Assembly (NCBI RefSeq): GCF_027923905.1
Contig: NZ_AP026966.1
Location: forward strand, 2,667,001 to 2,731,000
Length of the DNA stretch: 64,000 nucleotides
Direction: 5' to 3'
Source of the DNA: Massilia varians
Lineage (GTDB): Bacteria; Pseudomonadota; Gammaproteobacteria; Burkholderiales; Burkholderiaceae_D
The first letter of the stretch is position 1, and every line of letters starts with the position of its first letter. Below the pieces are notes generated by a model. It did no database searches. It saw only the letters and a program-made list of their open reading frames with translations, and was not told the origin of the DNA. This document shows positions 52,440 to 62,977 of the stretch, piece after piece. The translations under genes were made by a program, and so were the position numbers.

Positions 52440-53705
52440 ATGAGACTCACCCAGAATCTGCCGTACGAATGGCTGGTCGGCCTGCGCTACACGCGCGCCG
52501 GCAAGCGCAGCGGCCGCAACAGCTTCATTTCCTTCATCTCCCTGATCTCCGTGTCCGGCATCGCGCTGGGCGTGGCGGCCCTGATCATCGTCCTGTCGGT
52601 GATGAACGGCTTCCAGAAGCAGGTCACCGACCGCATGCTGTCGGTGCTGGCCCATATCGAGGTGTTCGATCAAAGCGGCAGCATGCCGGACTGGCGCGCC
52701 GCCGGCCGCGAAGCGCTCAAGAACCCCGCGGTGCGCGGGGTCGCCCCTTTCGTCGAGACCCAGGGCCTGCTGGAAGGCCATGGTGTGATGCGCCCGTCGG
52801 TGATCCGCGGCGTGCTGCCTTCGGAAGAGCCCAAGGTGTCCGACGTCGCCAGGCAGCTCACCCAGGGCAGCCTGGATTCGCTCAAGCCCGGCGCCTATAA
52901 CATCGTGCTGGGCTATGCGCTGGCGCGCGCGCTGAACGTCGGCATCGGCGACAAGGTCACCATGCTGCTGGCGCAGGGCCAGATCACCCCGGCCGGCCTG
53001 CTGCCGCGCAGCCGCAGCTTCACCGTGTCCGGCATTTTCGAGGCCGGCCACATGGACTTCGACGCGGCGCTGTCCTTCATCCACGTCGAGGATGCGCAGC
53101 GCATGGAGCGCCTGCCGGCGCCGATGGGCCTGCGCCTGCGCATCGCCGACATGCGCCAGGCCCCGATCGTGGCCGAGGAACTCAAGAAATCCATGCCGGG
53201 CGACCTGGAAATGCGCGACTGGTCCAAGCTCAACGCCAACTGGTTCGCCGCCGTACAGACCGAGAAGAAGATGATGTTCATCATCCTCACCCTGATCATC
53301 GCGGTGGCCGCGTTCAACCTGGTGTCCACCCTGGTGATGACGGTGACCGACAAGCAGGCCGACATCGCGATCCTGCGCACCCTGGGCGCCTCGCCGCGCT
53401 CGATCATGAAGATCTTCATGGTGCAGGGCGCGCTGGTCGGCATCATCGGCACCGTCCTGGGCGTGGGCGGCGGCGTGCTGGTGGCACTGAACATCGACGT
53501 CATCGTCCCCTTCATCGAAAGTGTGCTGGGAGTGCAGTTCTTGTCGAAAGATATCTACCTGATCAGCGCGGTGCCGTCCGACCTGCGCTGGCCGGACGTT
53601 TTCAAGATCGGCGGCGTATCGGTGCTGCTGGCGTTTGCTGCGACCCTGTACCCGAGCTGGGCGGCGTCGCGCGTAAAACCTGCGGAGGCGCTGCGTTATG
53701 AATGA
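52440..53705 (+). CDS. lolE: Lipoprotein-releasing permease LolC/E, copy 2
   Basis: A 421-residue paralogue of the preceding permease with the same topology, roughly two-thirds identical by eye. Identical blocks include [31 protein letters not shown] and [15 protein letters not shown] start at ATG 52440 ([11 protein letters not shown]), matching the first copy; an open frame back to 52344 overlaps the first gene and adds 32 unlike residues. It probably acts as the LolE partner of copy 1, which is why I use that symbol; the assignment could be reversed. Confidence 0.9.
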   Translation: MRLTQNLPYEWLVGLRYTRAGKRSGRNSFISFISLISVSGIALGVAALIIVLSVMNGFQKQVTDRMLSVLAHIEVFDQSGSMPDWRAAGREALKNPAVRGVAPFVETQGLLEGHGVMRPSVIRGVLPSEEPKVSDVARQLTQGSLDSLKPGAYNIVLGYALARALNVGIGDKVTMLLAQGQITPAGLLPRSRSFTVSGIFEAGHMDFDAALSFIHVEDAQRMERLPAPMGLRLRIADMRQAPIVAEELKKSMPGDLEMRDWSKLNANWFAAVQTEKKMMFIILTLIIAVAAFNLVSTLVMTVTDKQADIAILRTLGASPRSIMKIFMVQGALVGIIGTVLGVGGGVLVALNIDVIVPFIESVLGVQFLSKDIYLISAVPSDLRWPDVFKIGGVSVLLAFAATLYPSWAASRVKPAEALRYE

Positions 53706-54405
53706 TTCCCCCAATAAGCCAACCACCCCTGTGTTGTCCTGCCGCGGCCTGGGCAAGACCTTCAAGCAGGGCGACTACAGCGTCAAGGTCCTGGACGGCA
53801 TCGACTTCGCGATCTACCGCGGCGAGCGCGTGGCCATCGTCGGCGCGTCCGGCTCCGGCAAGTCGACGCTGCTGCACCTGCTGGGCGGACTGGACACCCC
53901 ATCGACCGGTTCCGTGACCCTGCTGGGCGAGGATTTCGCGACCCTGTCCGAGACCCGGCGCGGCGAGCTGCGCAACTCCTCGCTCGGCTTCGTCTACCAG
54001 TTCCACCACCTGCTGCCGGAGTTCTCGGCCCTCGACAACGTTTTGATGCCCCTGATGATCCGGCGCGAGGCGCGCGCGCCAGCCCTGAAGAAAGCCGAAG
54101 CGATTCTCGGGCGCGTGGGCCTGGGCAAGCGCGTGGTGCACCGTCCGGGCGAGCTGTCGGGCGGCGAGCGCCAGCGCGTGGCCCTGGCGCGCGCGCTGGT
54201 CACCGAACCGGCCTGCGTGCTGGCCGACGAACCGACCGGTAACCTCGACCACAGCACCGCGCAGTCGATTTTCGACCTGATGCTGGAGCTGTCGCGCACC
54301 CTCGGCACCGCCTTTGTCATCGTCACCCACGACATGGAGCTGGCGCGCCGCTGCGACCGCGTGTTCCGCCTGACCGAACACGGCCTGCAGGCGGTGGAGA
54401 ACTAG
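53698..54405 (+). CDS. lolD: Lipoprotein-releasing ATPase LolD
   Basis: A 235-residue ABC ATPase that powers LolCE. Walker A is GASGSGKST, the Q-loop is in [16 protein letters not shown], the signature is LSGGERQR, Walker B is [11 protein letters not shown] and the switch His is in VTHD. It overlaps the second permease gene by 8 nt, so it belongs to the same operon. Confidence 0.96.
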   Translation: MNDSPNKPTTPVLSCRGLGKTFKQGDYSVKVLDGIDFAIYRGERVAIVGASGSGKSTLLHLLGGLDTPSTGSVTLLGEDFATLSETRRGELRNSSLGFVYQFHHLLPEFSALDNVLMPLMIRREARAPALKKAEAILGRVGLGKRVVHRPGELSGGERQRVALARALVTEPACVLADEPTGNLDHSTAQSIFDLMLELSRTLGTAFVIVTHDMELARRCDRVFRLTEHGLQAVEN

Positions 54406-54407
54406 GG

Positions 54408-55211
54408 ATGTGGATCGACACCCACTGCCACCTGGATGCGCACGAATTCGGCCACGGGTCGCTGGATGTGGCCGCGCAGGCAAGAGCGGCTGGCGTGTCG
54501 ATGATCGTCGCGATGGCGATCGAGCGCGGCAATTTCGGCGCCGTGGCCGAGCTGGCCGCGCGGGCGCCGAACGTCACCTATGCGCTGGGCATCCACCCGA
54601 TCTGCGTGCCGCAGGCGCAGGATGAAGACCTGCTGGTGCTGCGCAGCGCGGTGGAAGCGGCCCTGGGCGATCCCAACTTCGTCGGAGTCGGCGAGATCGG
54701 CCTGGATTTCTTCATTCCACGGCTGTGCGAACCGGACATGCGCGAGAAGCAGGAGCGCTTCCTGCGCGAACAGCTGCGCATCGCGCGCGACTTCGGCCTG
54801 CCGGTGATGCTGCACGTGCGCCGCTCGCAGGACCAGGTGCTCAAGCACTTACGCCAGATCCGGCCCCCGGCCGGCATCGCGCACGCCTTCAATGGCAGCT
54901 TCCAGCAGGCGCAGAATTTCATCGACCTGGGTTTTCACCTCGGCTTCGGCGGCGCCATGACCTTTACGCGCGCGCTGCAGATCCGGCGCCTGGCGGCCGA
55001 GCTGCCGCTCACGGCGATCGTGCTGGAGACCGATTCGCCGGACATCGCGCCGTCCTGGATCCACCCGGGGCTCAACACGCCCGACCAGCTGCCGGGCATC
55101 GGCGCCGCCCTGGCCGGGCTGCGCGGGATCGGCGTGGACGCCGTGCGGGAAGCGGTCCACCGCAATACGCTGGCGGCGATTCCGCGGCTGGCAAGCTACC
55201 CGCTGCGTTAG
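54408..55211 (+). CDS. tatD: TatD family deoxyribonuclease
   Basis: A 267-residue TIM-barrel metallohydrolase. The DTHCHLD motif at the N-terminus, the GIHPI block, GEIGLDFF and VLETDSPDIAP hold the metal ligands. TatD proteins have 3'-5' DNase activity and act in DNA repair or turnover. It starts 2 nt after lolD. Confidence 0.93.
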   Translation: MWIDTHCHLDAHEFGHGSLDVAAQARAAGVSMIVAMAIERGNFGAVAELAARAPNVTYALGIHPICVPQAQDEDLLVLRSAVEAALGDPNFVGVGEIGLDFFIPRLCEPDMREKQERFLREQLRIARDFGLPVMLHVRRSQDQVLKHLRQIRPPAGIAHAFNGSFQQAQNFIDLGFHLGFGGAMTFTRALQIRRLAAELPLTAIVLETDSPDIAPSWIHPGLNTPDQLPGIGAALAGLRGIGVDAVREAVHRNTLAAIPRLASYPLR

Positions 55212-55389
55212 TAGATTACTACTAAACCTTTTCTTCGGTAGCATTCCGTGCGCCGTCCGGTAGCGGCGACCGTGGCTGTTCTGCTTAGTTCGCCCAAAGC
55301 ATGCTGACCGCACGCAATGCCGTAGCTCAACCCTTCTGCCAAGATGCACTCTTCGCTGCCACTGCAGCACAGCCACTACGGAGAGTGAT

Positions 55390-58191
55390 TTGGACAGCGC
55401 GAGCGAATTCCTGCGGATGCTCAGGCACGAGAAGTCGCTGACGACCGCCCACCGGCCGATCCGGATGCGCTTGGGCCATGCCGACCACCTGGCCGACGAA
55501 CTGCTGCTGCCGCAGCGGGTGCAGGGCCACGAATCGGTGTGCGGCGGCTTCGAATACGTGATCACCTGCGTCGCCGACACCCCGCGCCTCCCGCTCAAGG
55601 AACTCATCGCGCTTCCCGCCGAACTGCAAATGGTCACCGACCGCGGCCAGCTGCGCAGCATCTGCGGCATCGTCGCCGAGGCGCGCGCCGGCGACCACGA
55701 CGGCGGCCTGGCGGTCTACCAGCTGGTGCTGCGCGATGCCCTGGCGGTCATGGAAAAGCGCGTCAACAGCCGCGTCTTCCGCTACCAGAACGAACTCGAG
55801 ATCGTGCAGGTCCTGTTCGACGAATGGCGCCAGTCCAACAGCGTCATGGCCAGCGCCTTCGACTACGAACTCGACCCGCTGTTCGACATGCGCCTGTACC
55901 CGCCGCGCGAACAGACCATGCAGCACAACGAATCCGACGCCGCCTTCGTGCGCCGCCTGCTCAAGCGCCGCGGCATCGCCTGGACCTTCCGCCCGGGCCG
56001 TGCCCGTGCCGGCAGCGCCGACCAGGACGCCGACGACACCCCGGTCCACACCCTGGTGCTGTTCTCCGACCCGGCTTCGCTGCCGCGCAGCGCCGCCGGC
56101 AGCGTGCGCTACCACCGCGACCACGCCACCGAGGAGCGCGACACCGTGGTTTCCTGGTGCGCCGCGCGGCGCCTGCAGCCGGGCAGCATCACCCGCCACA
56201 GCTGGGATTACCGCAACCCCAGCGGCACCCAGTTCATGAGCACCACCGCGCGCAGCATGGCCGACCAGGGCCGCAGCGGCAACGCGCTGGCGGCCAGCCT
56301 GGACGACTACCTGGTCGAGATGCCGCATGCCGGCAACGACGTCGAGGATCACTGGCGGCTCGGCCAGGTGCGAATGAACCGGCACGAATTCGACACCAAG
56401 TGCTTCCATGGCGAAGGCAGCGTGCGCGACCTGTGCGCGGGCGAGTACTTCAGCCTGAGCGGCCACCCCGAGATCGACGCCCACCCCGAAACCGAACGCG
56501 ATTTCGTCGTGACCGCGGTCTGGATGGAAGCCGAGAACAACCTGCCGGCCGACCTGTCGGCGCGCGTGCGCCGCCTGATGGGGCCCTACACCCCGGGCGA
56601 TGCCATGCTGGCGCCGAACGAACATCCGGTGGCCGGCGACGGCGTGCGGGTGCGGATGCGCTTCGATTGCGTGCGGCGCGGCATCCCGCTGGTGCCGGCC
56701 TTCGATCCGCGCACCGACCTGCCGCATCCCCAGCTGCAAAGCGCCATCGTCACCGGACCGCCGGGCGAGGAGGTGCATTGCGACGCGCTGGGGCGGGTGA
56801 AGATCCGCTTCCCGGGCATGCGCTCGCTCGACCACAAGCATGCGCACGGCGCCGGGGCCTCGGATACCCCGGCCGATTCGGCCTGGGTGCGGGTGGCGTC
56901 GAACTGGGCCGGCAACGGACCCGGCGCCAACCAGCAGTGCGGCACGCTGTCGCTGCCGCGCGTCGGCAGCGAAGTCCTGGTGGCCTTCCTGGGCGGCGAC
57001 CCGGACCGGCCGGTGGTCCTGTCGCAGGTCTTCAACCAGCGCGGCGAGCCGCCGGCCTTGAGCCGGGCCGGCGGCCTGCCCGGGAACCGTTACCTGTCGG
57101 GCACCCGCACCCGCGAGATCGGCGGCGGGCGCGGCAACCAGCTGCGCTTCGACGACACTCGCGGCGAGATCAGCGCCCAGCTGGCGAGCGATCATGGCGC
57201 TTCGCAACTGAACCTCGGCTGGCTGACGCAACCTAAGGCCAACGGCACGGCCGCGCCGCGCGGCGAAGGCGCCGAGCTGCGCAGCGACCATAGCGTGGCG
57301 ATCCGCGGCAAGGAAGGCGTGCTCCTGAGCGCGGAGGCGGCGCCGGCCGCCGAGGGCGCGCAGCTGGCGCGCGCCGGCCTGGTCGGTCTCGCCGAACTGA
57401 TGCAAAGCATCGCGGACGAGGTGGCCAAGCTCGCGGAACAGCATACGGATGATGAGCCGAGCGCGCAGCGCCTGGGCGACCTGTCCGACAAGCTGCGGCG
57501 CTGGGACCAAGGCTCCAACGTGGCGCCGGGCGACAAGGGCGCCGAGCCGATCGTGGCCGTGACCGCCCCGGCGGGCATCATGCTGGCCAGCCAGGACAAT
57601 GTCGCGCTCGGATCGGAGACCCAGCTCGACATGGTCAGTGGCGGCGATGCGCGCACCTCGGCCGGAAAGAACATCTTCCTGCGCGCCGCGCGCGGGATCA
57701 GTGCGTTTGCCCAGGCACTGGGAATCAAGCTGGTGGCGGGGCGGGGCAACGTCCTGCTGGAGGCCCACCAGGGCAATGTCGAGGTCAAGTCCTCGGGCAA
57801 GATCAGCCTGATCTCGGCGGAAGCGATCCATATCGAAGCACCGGTGGTCCGGATCATCTCGCAGGGCGCGCAGACGGAATGGGGTAATGACACAATCACG
57901 CTGCAAAGCGCCGGCCAGCACATCATCAACGCAAGCGGGCTCACCCGCGGGCCCGCTGGTGGTGGCAATCCGACAAAGCCCGACTTCGCGAAAAGCGCAT
58001 TGAAAGCCACGGAACGTGTTGTCCTGCGCCATCTCCAAACGCGCGAACCGATTCCACACCAGAATTATATTGCCCACCTCAGTGACGGCAAGACCATCCA
58101 GGGCACCAGCGACGCGGAAGGGCGCACCGAGCTGGTGCAGAGCGACGAACTGGGGCCGGTGCGCTTCGAGCTTCTTCCGTCATCCATCTAA
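55390..58191 (+). CDS. vgrG: Type VI secretion tip protein VgrG
   Basis: A 933-residue spike protein at the tip of the T6SS tube. The gp27-like N-terminal half (~20-400) has HADHLADELLLPQRVQGHESVCGGFEYVITC, split as in VgrG. The gp5/OB fold is at ~440-520 (GRVKIRFPGM, WVRVASNWAGNGPG), then the DUF2345 beta-helix (~590-830), and a C-terminal ~60-residue beta domain (YIAHLSDGKTIQGTSDAEGRT) that resembles effector-binding transthyretin-like tails. The start is TTG 55390 behind GGAGAG. The lipase effector follows directly. Confidence 0.94.
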   Translation: MDSASEFLRMLRHEKSLTTAHRPIRMRLGHADHLADELLLPQRVQGHESVCGGFEYVITCVADTPRLPLKELIALPAELQMVTDRGQLRSICGIVAEARAGDHDGGLAVYQLVLRDALAVMEKRVNSRVFRYQNELEIVQVLFDEWRQSNSVMASAFDYELDPLFDMRLYPPREQTMQHNESDAAFVRRLLKRRGIAWTFRPGRARAGSADQDADDTPVHTLVLFSDPASLPRSAAGSVRYHRDHATEERDTVVSWCAARRLQPGSITRHSWDYRNPSGTQFMSTTARSMADQGRSGNALAASLDDYLVEMPHAGNDVEDHWRLGQVRMNRHEFDTKCFHGEGSVRDLCAGEYFSLSGHPEIDAHPETERDFVVTAVWMEAENNLPADLSARVRRLMGPYTPGDAMLAPNEHPVAGDGVRVRMRFDCVRRGIPLVPAFDPRTDLPHPQLQSAIVTGPPGEEVHCDALGRVKIRFPGMRSLDHKHAHGAGASDTPADSAWVRVASNWAGNGPGANQQCGTLSLPRVGSEVLVAFLGGDPDRPVVLSQVFNQRGEPPALSRAGGLPGNRYLSGTRTREIGGGRGNQLRFDDTRGEISAQLASDHGASQLNLGWLTQPKANGTAAPRGEGAELRSDHSVAIRGKEGVLLSAEAAPAAEGAQLARAGLVGLAELMQSIADEVAKLAEQHTDDEPSAQRLGDLSDKLRRWDQGSNVAPGDKGAEPIVAVTAPAGIMLASQDNVALGSETQLDMVSGGDARTSAGKNIFLRAARGISAFAQALGIKLVAGRGNVLLEAHQGNVEVKSSGKISLISAEAIHIEAPVVRIISQGAQTEWGNDTITLQSAGQHIINASGLTRGPAGGGNPTKPDFAKSALKATERVVLRHLQTREPIPHQNYIAHLSDGKTIQGTSDAEGRTELVQSDELGPVRFELLPSSI

Positions 58192-58207
58192 GCTGTCGGG
58201 AACCGTC

Positions 58208-59950
58208 ATGCGTGAACCGACCAGGCCGTTGCCTCCGCTCGTCCCTCTGTCGCATGGCGGTTGGGAAGTAAATTCATTCATGTCCTCGGCGGACTACACC
58301 ATCCGCGGCCTCGGACTTGTCCCTCCCAACAAGATTGTCCCGGTCATTGTTGTACCGGGCATCATGGGGACGAACCTTCGGGCCAAACAAAAACTGCGAT
58401 TGGGGCGCCTAGAGGATGAGCGGAATAAGATGGTCGAACCCGGCCGGCCTACTTGGCGCCCGCCTAACGGTGGTAGTGAAGGCCTCAAGGCGGCGAACAT
58501 CTGGGACATGTATACGCCGCGGGAGCGTCAATTGCTGTTAGACGCAGCCACGCTGGAAGTGGACCCAGACGGCCCTGTCGTCATACCTAAGTCCGAGGAC
58601 AGCTATGTACTGGCCGAGCGCGACCTTCGGGAACGCGGTTGGGGCGAATTGCATGCCGACTCGTATGGCGGACTTCTCTACGCCTTGCAGACTCGCTTGA
58701 ATCAAACGTTCGGGTTTGATGAGCATGGCCAAAAGCGCTTCGTCCAACAGCATTGGAAGGAGGTAATGGCCTGTGATCCTCGGCGATGGGGGCTCCGCCA
58801 GTTCGCGCCCCTCACGGAAGAACACCTCGTGAAGCATGCCGAGTACTACTTTCCCGTCTATGCCGTTGGATACTGCTGGCTACAAGATTGTAAGACGTCA
58901 GCGGAAATGCTGGAAAAGCGCATTCTTCACATCATCAATTCGTGGAAAGCGGCGAAGCGACAATGTTCGAAAGTAATCCTAGTGACGCATTCAATGGGCG
59001 GCTTGGTTGCTAGAGCGTGCGCGATGCGCATTCCCGACAAGATTGCCGGCGTCATCCATGGTGTCATGCCAGCACTGGGTGCACCAGTTGCCTATCGCAG
59101 GCTTGCATCTGGGACAGAGCCGTTTTCACCGAATAGTTCACCTCTCAAGAAATTTGCAGACTCCAGGGTGGCTATGATTTTGGGAAATCGCGCTGACAAG
59201 ACGACGCCTGTCTTAGCTACATCGCCAGGAGCGCTTGAGCTTTTGCCGAATCACTTATATCCACATCCCTGGTTGCACGTTCGCGTGTTCAGGTTCCTCA
59301 GCGGAACGCAAGGGGCGAATCCGCCGGGAAAAAGCGGCGCATACGGGTACCAGACAAAACCGAATGATGCATTGTCCTTTCCCAATGCAAATCTGCAGAA
59401 TCCCTACGATCTGTATCGTGACATGAAATTTTGGTTTCGCTTGGTTAATCCGGAGCTCGCCGATCCAGCTGGCAAATATGCCAACAATAAACGTGGCGGA
59501 GTAGTGTCTGCAATTAAGAAGGGAATTAATACTGCCGAGACCTTCCATAGAACGCTTGGGGACTACTATCACCCTAATACCTACGCTTTCTATGGAGACG
59601 ATAAAGAGCAGCTCTCATTTGGGCAGGTCAGGTGGGTTGCCCTTCAGCCGGCAGATTCAGCAACGGCGCTCACGCCGGCCAATCTGACAGCCGCGCGGTA
59701 TATCGGCCAGTCTGAAACTGGACAGCGGCGCGTACTTGTCGAGGGCAAGACCGAGCTTCGTTTTGCACCCGATCAGCAGGACGCTCGAGGTGACGGGACC
59801 GTACCGCATCAATCCGGCGCTGGGCCGGCGGGCAAAGTCAAACAGGTGTTTGCGACGGAGGGCTACGACCACCAAGGATCGTATAACAATGATCACATGC
59901 TCATGTTAACGCTCCGATTGATTACCAAGATCGTCCAGGAGATCTCGTGA
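58208..59950 (+). CDS. T6SS lipase effector, Tle4-like
   Basis: A 580-residue alpha/beta-hydrolase. VVPGIMGTNLR near the N-terminus is the oxyanion region, and the nucleophile elbow is THSMGG with Ser at about residue 262; the usual first Gly is Thr. The C-terminal GDGTVPHQS supplies the acid. It sits between vgrG and genes for Tli4-like immunity proteins, the arrangement of the P. aeruginosa VgrG-Tle4-Tli4 locus. It is expected to attack phospholipids of target cells. GC is clearly lower than in vgrG. Confidence 0.85.
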   Translation: MREPTRPLPPLVPLSHGGWEVNSFMSSADYTIRGLGLVPPNKIVPVIVVPGIMGTNLRAKQKLRLGRLEDERNKMVEPGRPTWRPPNGGSEGLKAANIWDMYTPRERQLLLDAATLEVDPDGPVVIPKSEDSYVLAERDLRERGWGELHADSYGGLLYALQTRLNQTFGFDEHGQKRFVQQHWKEVMACDPRRWGLRQFAPLTEEHLVKHAEYYFPVYAVGYCWLQDCKTSAEMLEKRILHIINSWKAAKRQCSKVILVTHSMGGLVARACAMRIPDKIAGVIHGVMPALGAPVAYRRLASGTEPFSPNSSPLKKFADSRVAMILGNRADKTTPVLATSPGALELLPNHLYPHPWLHVRVFRFLSGTQGANPPGKSGAYGYQTKPNDALSFPNANLQNPYDLYRDMKFWFRLVNPELADPAGKYANNKRGGVVSAIKKGINTAETFHRTLGDYYHPNTYAFYGDDKEQLSFGQVRWVALQPADSATALTPANLTAARYIGQSETGQRRVLVEGKTELRFAPDQQDARGDGTVPHQSGAGPAGKVKQVFATEGYDHQGSYNNDHMLMLTLRLITKIVQEIS

Positions 59951-61707
59951 TGAATTGGCTCCGGAGCCGGCCGGCAAGAATGCTGGCCGGAGCTCTGTGC
60001 GCGGGATTGGTCGCCACATGGGCGGTGGGCAAAGTATTGGATAAACGCGAATTAAGCCGACGAGACCAACATGAGGTAGCTCGAATGACCGACAAAATGA
60101 AGACCGTATGTGTCGGCAGGTTCCTGATTGACGTGCCGGAAGAAGCCGAAATTGAACTGAGACAGGCGCGCATCGATGGTTTCGACATCTCGGCTTTCAA
60201 CGAAACCGAAGAGGAGTTCCAGAAGCGCGTTGCCGAGCGGGAGTTGCAGATCAGGTCCAAGCCGGACTGGCGTGGCGGTAACAAGAACCTGGAGTCCGCG
60301 AGGGAGGTGACGACAGGCAGCGGCCTCTCCGGCGCGATTTTCATACACAGTCGGACGGTGGAAGAAGGAACGCAGGGCAACGGTCTAGGCGGAGTGGAGC
60401 GCTATCGCGATGAGGGCATTACGACGGAAGCCCTCGTGCATGCCCATGGCGTAAGCGTCGACCTGTTCTTTGAAGACAGAAATCCTGACTTAATCGAGGA
60501 TCTTCCCACGCTGGTTAGTCAACTTGTAGCGAACCCGGACAACCGTATTCCTACCGAGCCGGGATTTTGCATGGATCGCGTCTATGTTCGCGATCCGCTC
60601 AGCGCCGGTCAACGCGAGCAAATTATGCTATTCGGCCGGCTGCCACATCATCCGGATGTCGAGTTCATGTTCATTGTTTCGGCCGGACTGAAACCCGAGC
60701 CACATGGGGTACTGGCAAGGAGTGACGCTGTGCACGAAGGGCTGTCGATGGCTGATCGAATGCGTATCACTAGATTACGAGCGGCGCCCCGCGAAATTGG
60801 CGGCCTAAAGGGGGAGGAGGTGGCGGAATTGGTAGTCGAGAATAATGAAGCACGTGGTCACAGTTTTTGGTGGGAAGTGAACGGGACCGAAAACAACGTC
60901 TTCGTCCCACACGTCGTACTCAGGATGAGTACCGGAAATGGCAATCGACAACCCGTTTCCTCCTCGCTGTCGGACGGCGCCGCACTTGGATTATGGGACA
61001 AGATCTCGTCCAGTGTTCGTCTACGACCGACCGAATCTGTGGCGAGCAAACCCGTCAAAGCGACGCCAACGCCGCTCGGCACATATGCATCGGCCGGCGA
61101 GCGTTGCCCTGAAAGCGGCTGGTGGCTCTGTGGTGATGGTGGTAATGGTATCGGTGTGCTCGGCGGCCAGCGACAGTACATCAAGAAAGGCGATCTCATG
61201 CCCCAGGCGCTGCTGCTTCCTCCCCGTACCCTGTGGGACAAGGTCCGTGGAATGCAGTCGAGTTATGAATCAAAGAATCCAACCAGTTGGAAACTTGTCG
61301 ACCACCGTGCGCGTAAGAGATTGCCGCCGCGGTTGCCATTAGCGAAGGCTTCGACACCGGCTGGCACAACGGTTGCTGTAGGCGAATCACTCAGCGTGGG
61401 TAATGCCAACGTGGCAATTGGCAGCTATTTCTCGACTGGCGTCCCATGTCCAGCAAGCGGCTGGTGGCGCTGTGAAGAGTCGCATGCGCTTGATGGAACT
61501 AGATGGTTTGCACAGGGCAGCTTGTTGCCACCTGCGACATTTACTGTCGCACCAGGCATCTTTGGTCATTCGGCTAGCGCACCACAAGCAATTCAACGTC
61601 GTAGTGCATGGCGCCTGATGCGTCTTGCAGATGTCGCCGAGCAGTCAGCTAGCGAAACTGACGAGCGTGATCAGTTCGGTCTGTCGCCATCCGGCCGGCA
61701 GGTATAG
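59950..61707 (+). CDS. Tli4-like immunity protein with CPxSGWWxC tail
   Basis: A 585-residue exported protein: a membrane anchor or signal (MLAGALCAGLVATWAVG), then a Tli4-type domain (KTVCVGRFLIDVPEEAEIE, FCMDRVYVRDPLS, HSFWWEVNGTENNVFVPH). After ~350 it carries two copies of a short module centred on CPESGWWLC (~386-394) and CPASGWWRC (~500-508), each followed by LLPP. The first half protects against the neighbouring lipase by inference; the tail is absent from the second immunity gene. The start overlaps the effector stop (TGATG). Confidence 0.85.
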   Translation: MNWLRSRPARMLAGALCAGLVATWAVGKVLDKRELSRRDQHEVARMTDKMKTVCVGRFLIDVPEEAEIELRQARIDGFDISAFNETEEEFQKRVAERELQIRSKPDWRGGNKNLESAREVTTGSGLSGAIFIHSRTVEEGTQGNGLGGVERYRDEGITTEALVHAHGVSVDLFFEDRNPDLIEDLPTLVSQLVANPDNRIPTEPGFCMDRVYVRDPLSAGQREQIMLFGRLPHHPDVEFMFIVSAGLKPEPHGVLARSDAVHEGLSMADRMRITRLRAAPREIGGLKGEEVAELVVENNEARGHSFWWEVNGTENNVFVPHVVLRMSTGNGNRQPVSSSLSDGAALGLWDKISSSVRLRPTESVASKPVKATPTPLGTYASAGERCPESGWWLCGDGGNGIGVLGGQRQYIKKGDLMPQALLLPPRTLWDKVRGMQSSYESKNPTSWKLVDHRARKRLPPRLPLAKASTPAGTTVAVGESLSVGNANVAIGSYFSTGVPCPASGWWRCEESHALDGTRWFAQGSLLPPATFTVAPGIFGHSASAPQAIQRRSAWRLMRLADVAEQSASETDERDQFGLSPSGRQV

Positions 61708-61775
61708 CGCCTCTGCCATGTTGGGCGCTCACTTAGTTCCCACAATGCCTGTTGCCGAACTGGCTAGGAGTCTAC

Positions 61776-62888
61776 ATGACACGTTCGTTAAAGACCTGGC
61801 TGGTGGTCGTCCTTGCCGGAGTAGTCGTCGTTGCTTTGGGGCGAAGCTTCGAAAAGCATCTTGATGAGGAGAAGCGTGGAGGCTCGCAAATCGTCGAAAA
61901 GATAATGACGGTCTGTATAGGACGATTCTTAATTGACATGCCGGCAGAGGCGCTATACGAACTTCACGGTTCGCGTATCGACGGATTCGATATTGTCGCC
62001 TTTGAAGAATCGGATGCCGGGTTCCAGGAGCGTGTTCTTGCGCGAAAGGCCCAAATTGAAGCAACTACTGATCGTTTCGGGAAGCGCGATAACCTGGAAG
62101 TGTTTAGGAAGGTGAAGAACGACCATGGAGTTTGGGGTCACATCTTCGTTCACGGTAGGGATGTGACTGAAGGTCAGTCCTCTGACGGACTTACCGTCGA
62201 ACGCTACCGCTACGAGAGTGTCTCGGTTGAGGCACTCGTCCATGTCGACGGAATTAGCATCGATGTTTCTGCACCCGATTATGATCCGGAGTCGATACGA
62301 AATCTCACGAAATTGATCGCGCAGATCGCTCCTAATCTAGAAAACCGAATTCCGATCGAGCACGGGTTTTGCATCGATCGTGCTTTCGTCCGTGACCCAC
62401 TAAGTGCTGACCAGGGCGAACAGATCACGATGGTGGCGCGACTGCCAAATCGACCTGATATCCTGTTCAACATGATTCTGGCTGCAGGTACTGAACCGGA
62501 TCGGGAAGGTTTGCTCCAACGAGCGGCTGAGTCGAGCACTAGGCTGACTGATGCTCAGTCGAAGCGCGTAAAAACGCTGCGTGCTGAAAAACGGGTTATC
62601 GGAGGGATTATCGGTGAGGAACTAGTCGAGCGCTTCCTCGAGAATGAGGGCACGGTGGTCCATAGCTTTTGGTGGGAAGTGAACGGTACCCAAGACAATG
62701 TCTTCGTTCCGCATTTGGTATTCAGAATGGACACTGGTCACAGTGATAACGGGCCCGTTCGTTCTTCACTGTCGGATCTTGCGGCACTCCGATTATGGGA
62801 CAAGATCGCCTCCAGCATCCGTTTGCGGCCGATAAGCGCTCGGAATGTGACCCAGCACTTACCGCCGCTAAGCCCGACCAAGAAATAA
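61776..62888 (+). CDS. Second Tli4-like immunity protein
   Basis: A 370-residue paralogue of the previous protein's first half: N-terminal anchor (WLVVVLAGVVVVALG), then MTVCIGRFLIDMPAEA, FCIDRAFVRDPLSADQGEQI and HSFWWEVNGTQDNVFVPH. It lacks the Cys/Trp tail. ATG 61776 has an AGGAG site. Low GC like its neighbour. Duplicated immunity genes could broaden protection against related lipases. Confidence 0.85.
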   Translation: MTRSLKTWLVVVLAGVVVVALGRSFEKHLDEEKRGGSQIVEKIMTVCIGRFLIDMPAEALYELHGSRIDGFDIVAFEESDAGFQERVLARKAQIEATTDRFGKRDNLEVFRKVKNDHGVWGHIFVHGRDVTEGQSSDGLTVERYRYESVSVEALVHVDGISIDVSAPDYDPESIRNLTKLIAQIAPNLENRIPIEHGFCIDRAFVRDPLSADQGEQITMVARLPNRPDILFNMILAAGTEPDREGLLQRAAESSTRLTDAQSKRVKTLRAEKRVIGGIIGEELVERFLENEGTVVHSFWWEVNGTQDNVFVPHLVFRMDTGHSDNGPVRSSLSDLAALRLWDKIASSIRLRPISARNVTQHLPPLSPTKK

Positions 62889-62977
62889 CCATTGCCGTCT
62901 AAGCTTAGCTGAGTTTCCGCAAACCCAAACACCGCAATTCAGCTACATTCCAGCTTTCCCCCGCAAGGAGAGCGGAC

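Noticed and set aside
55212..55389. tRNA or attachment site at the left edge of the T6SS island
   Set aside because: No cloverleaf and no repeat of this sequence near 63287-63321 was found.
55327..58077. Very long open frame antisense to vgrG
   Set aside because: The sense frame matches VgrG throughout; the antisense product is Arg/His/Ala-rich shadow sequence caused by high third-position GC.
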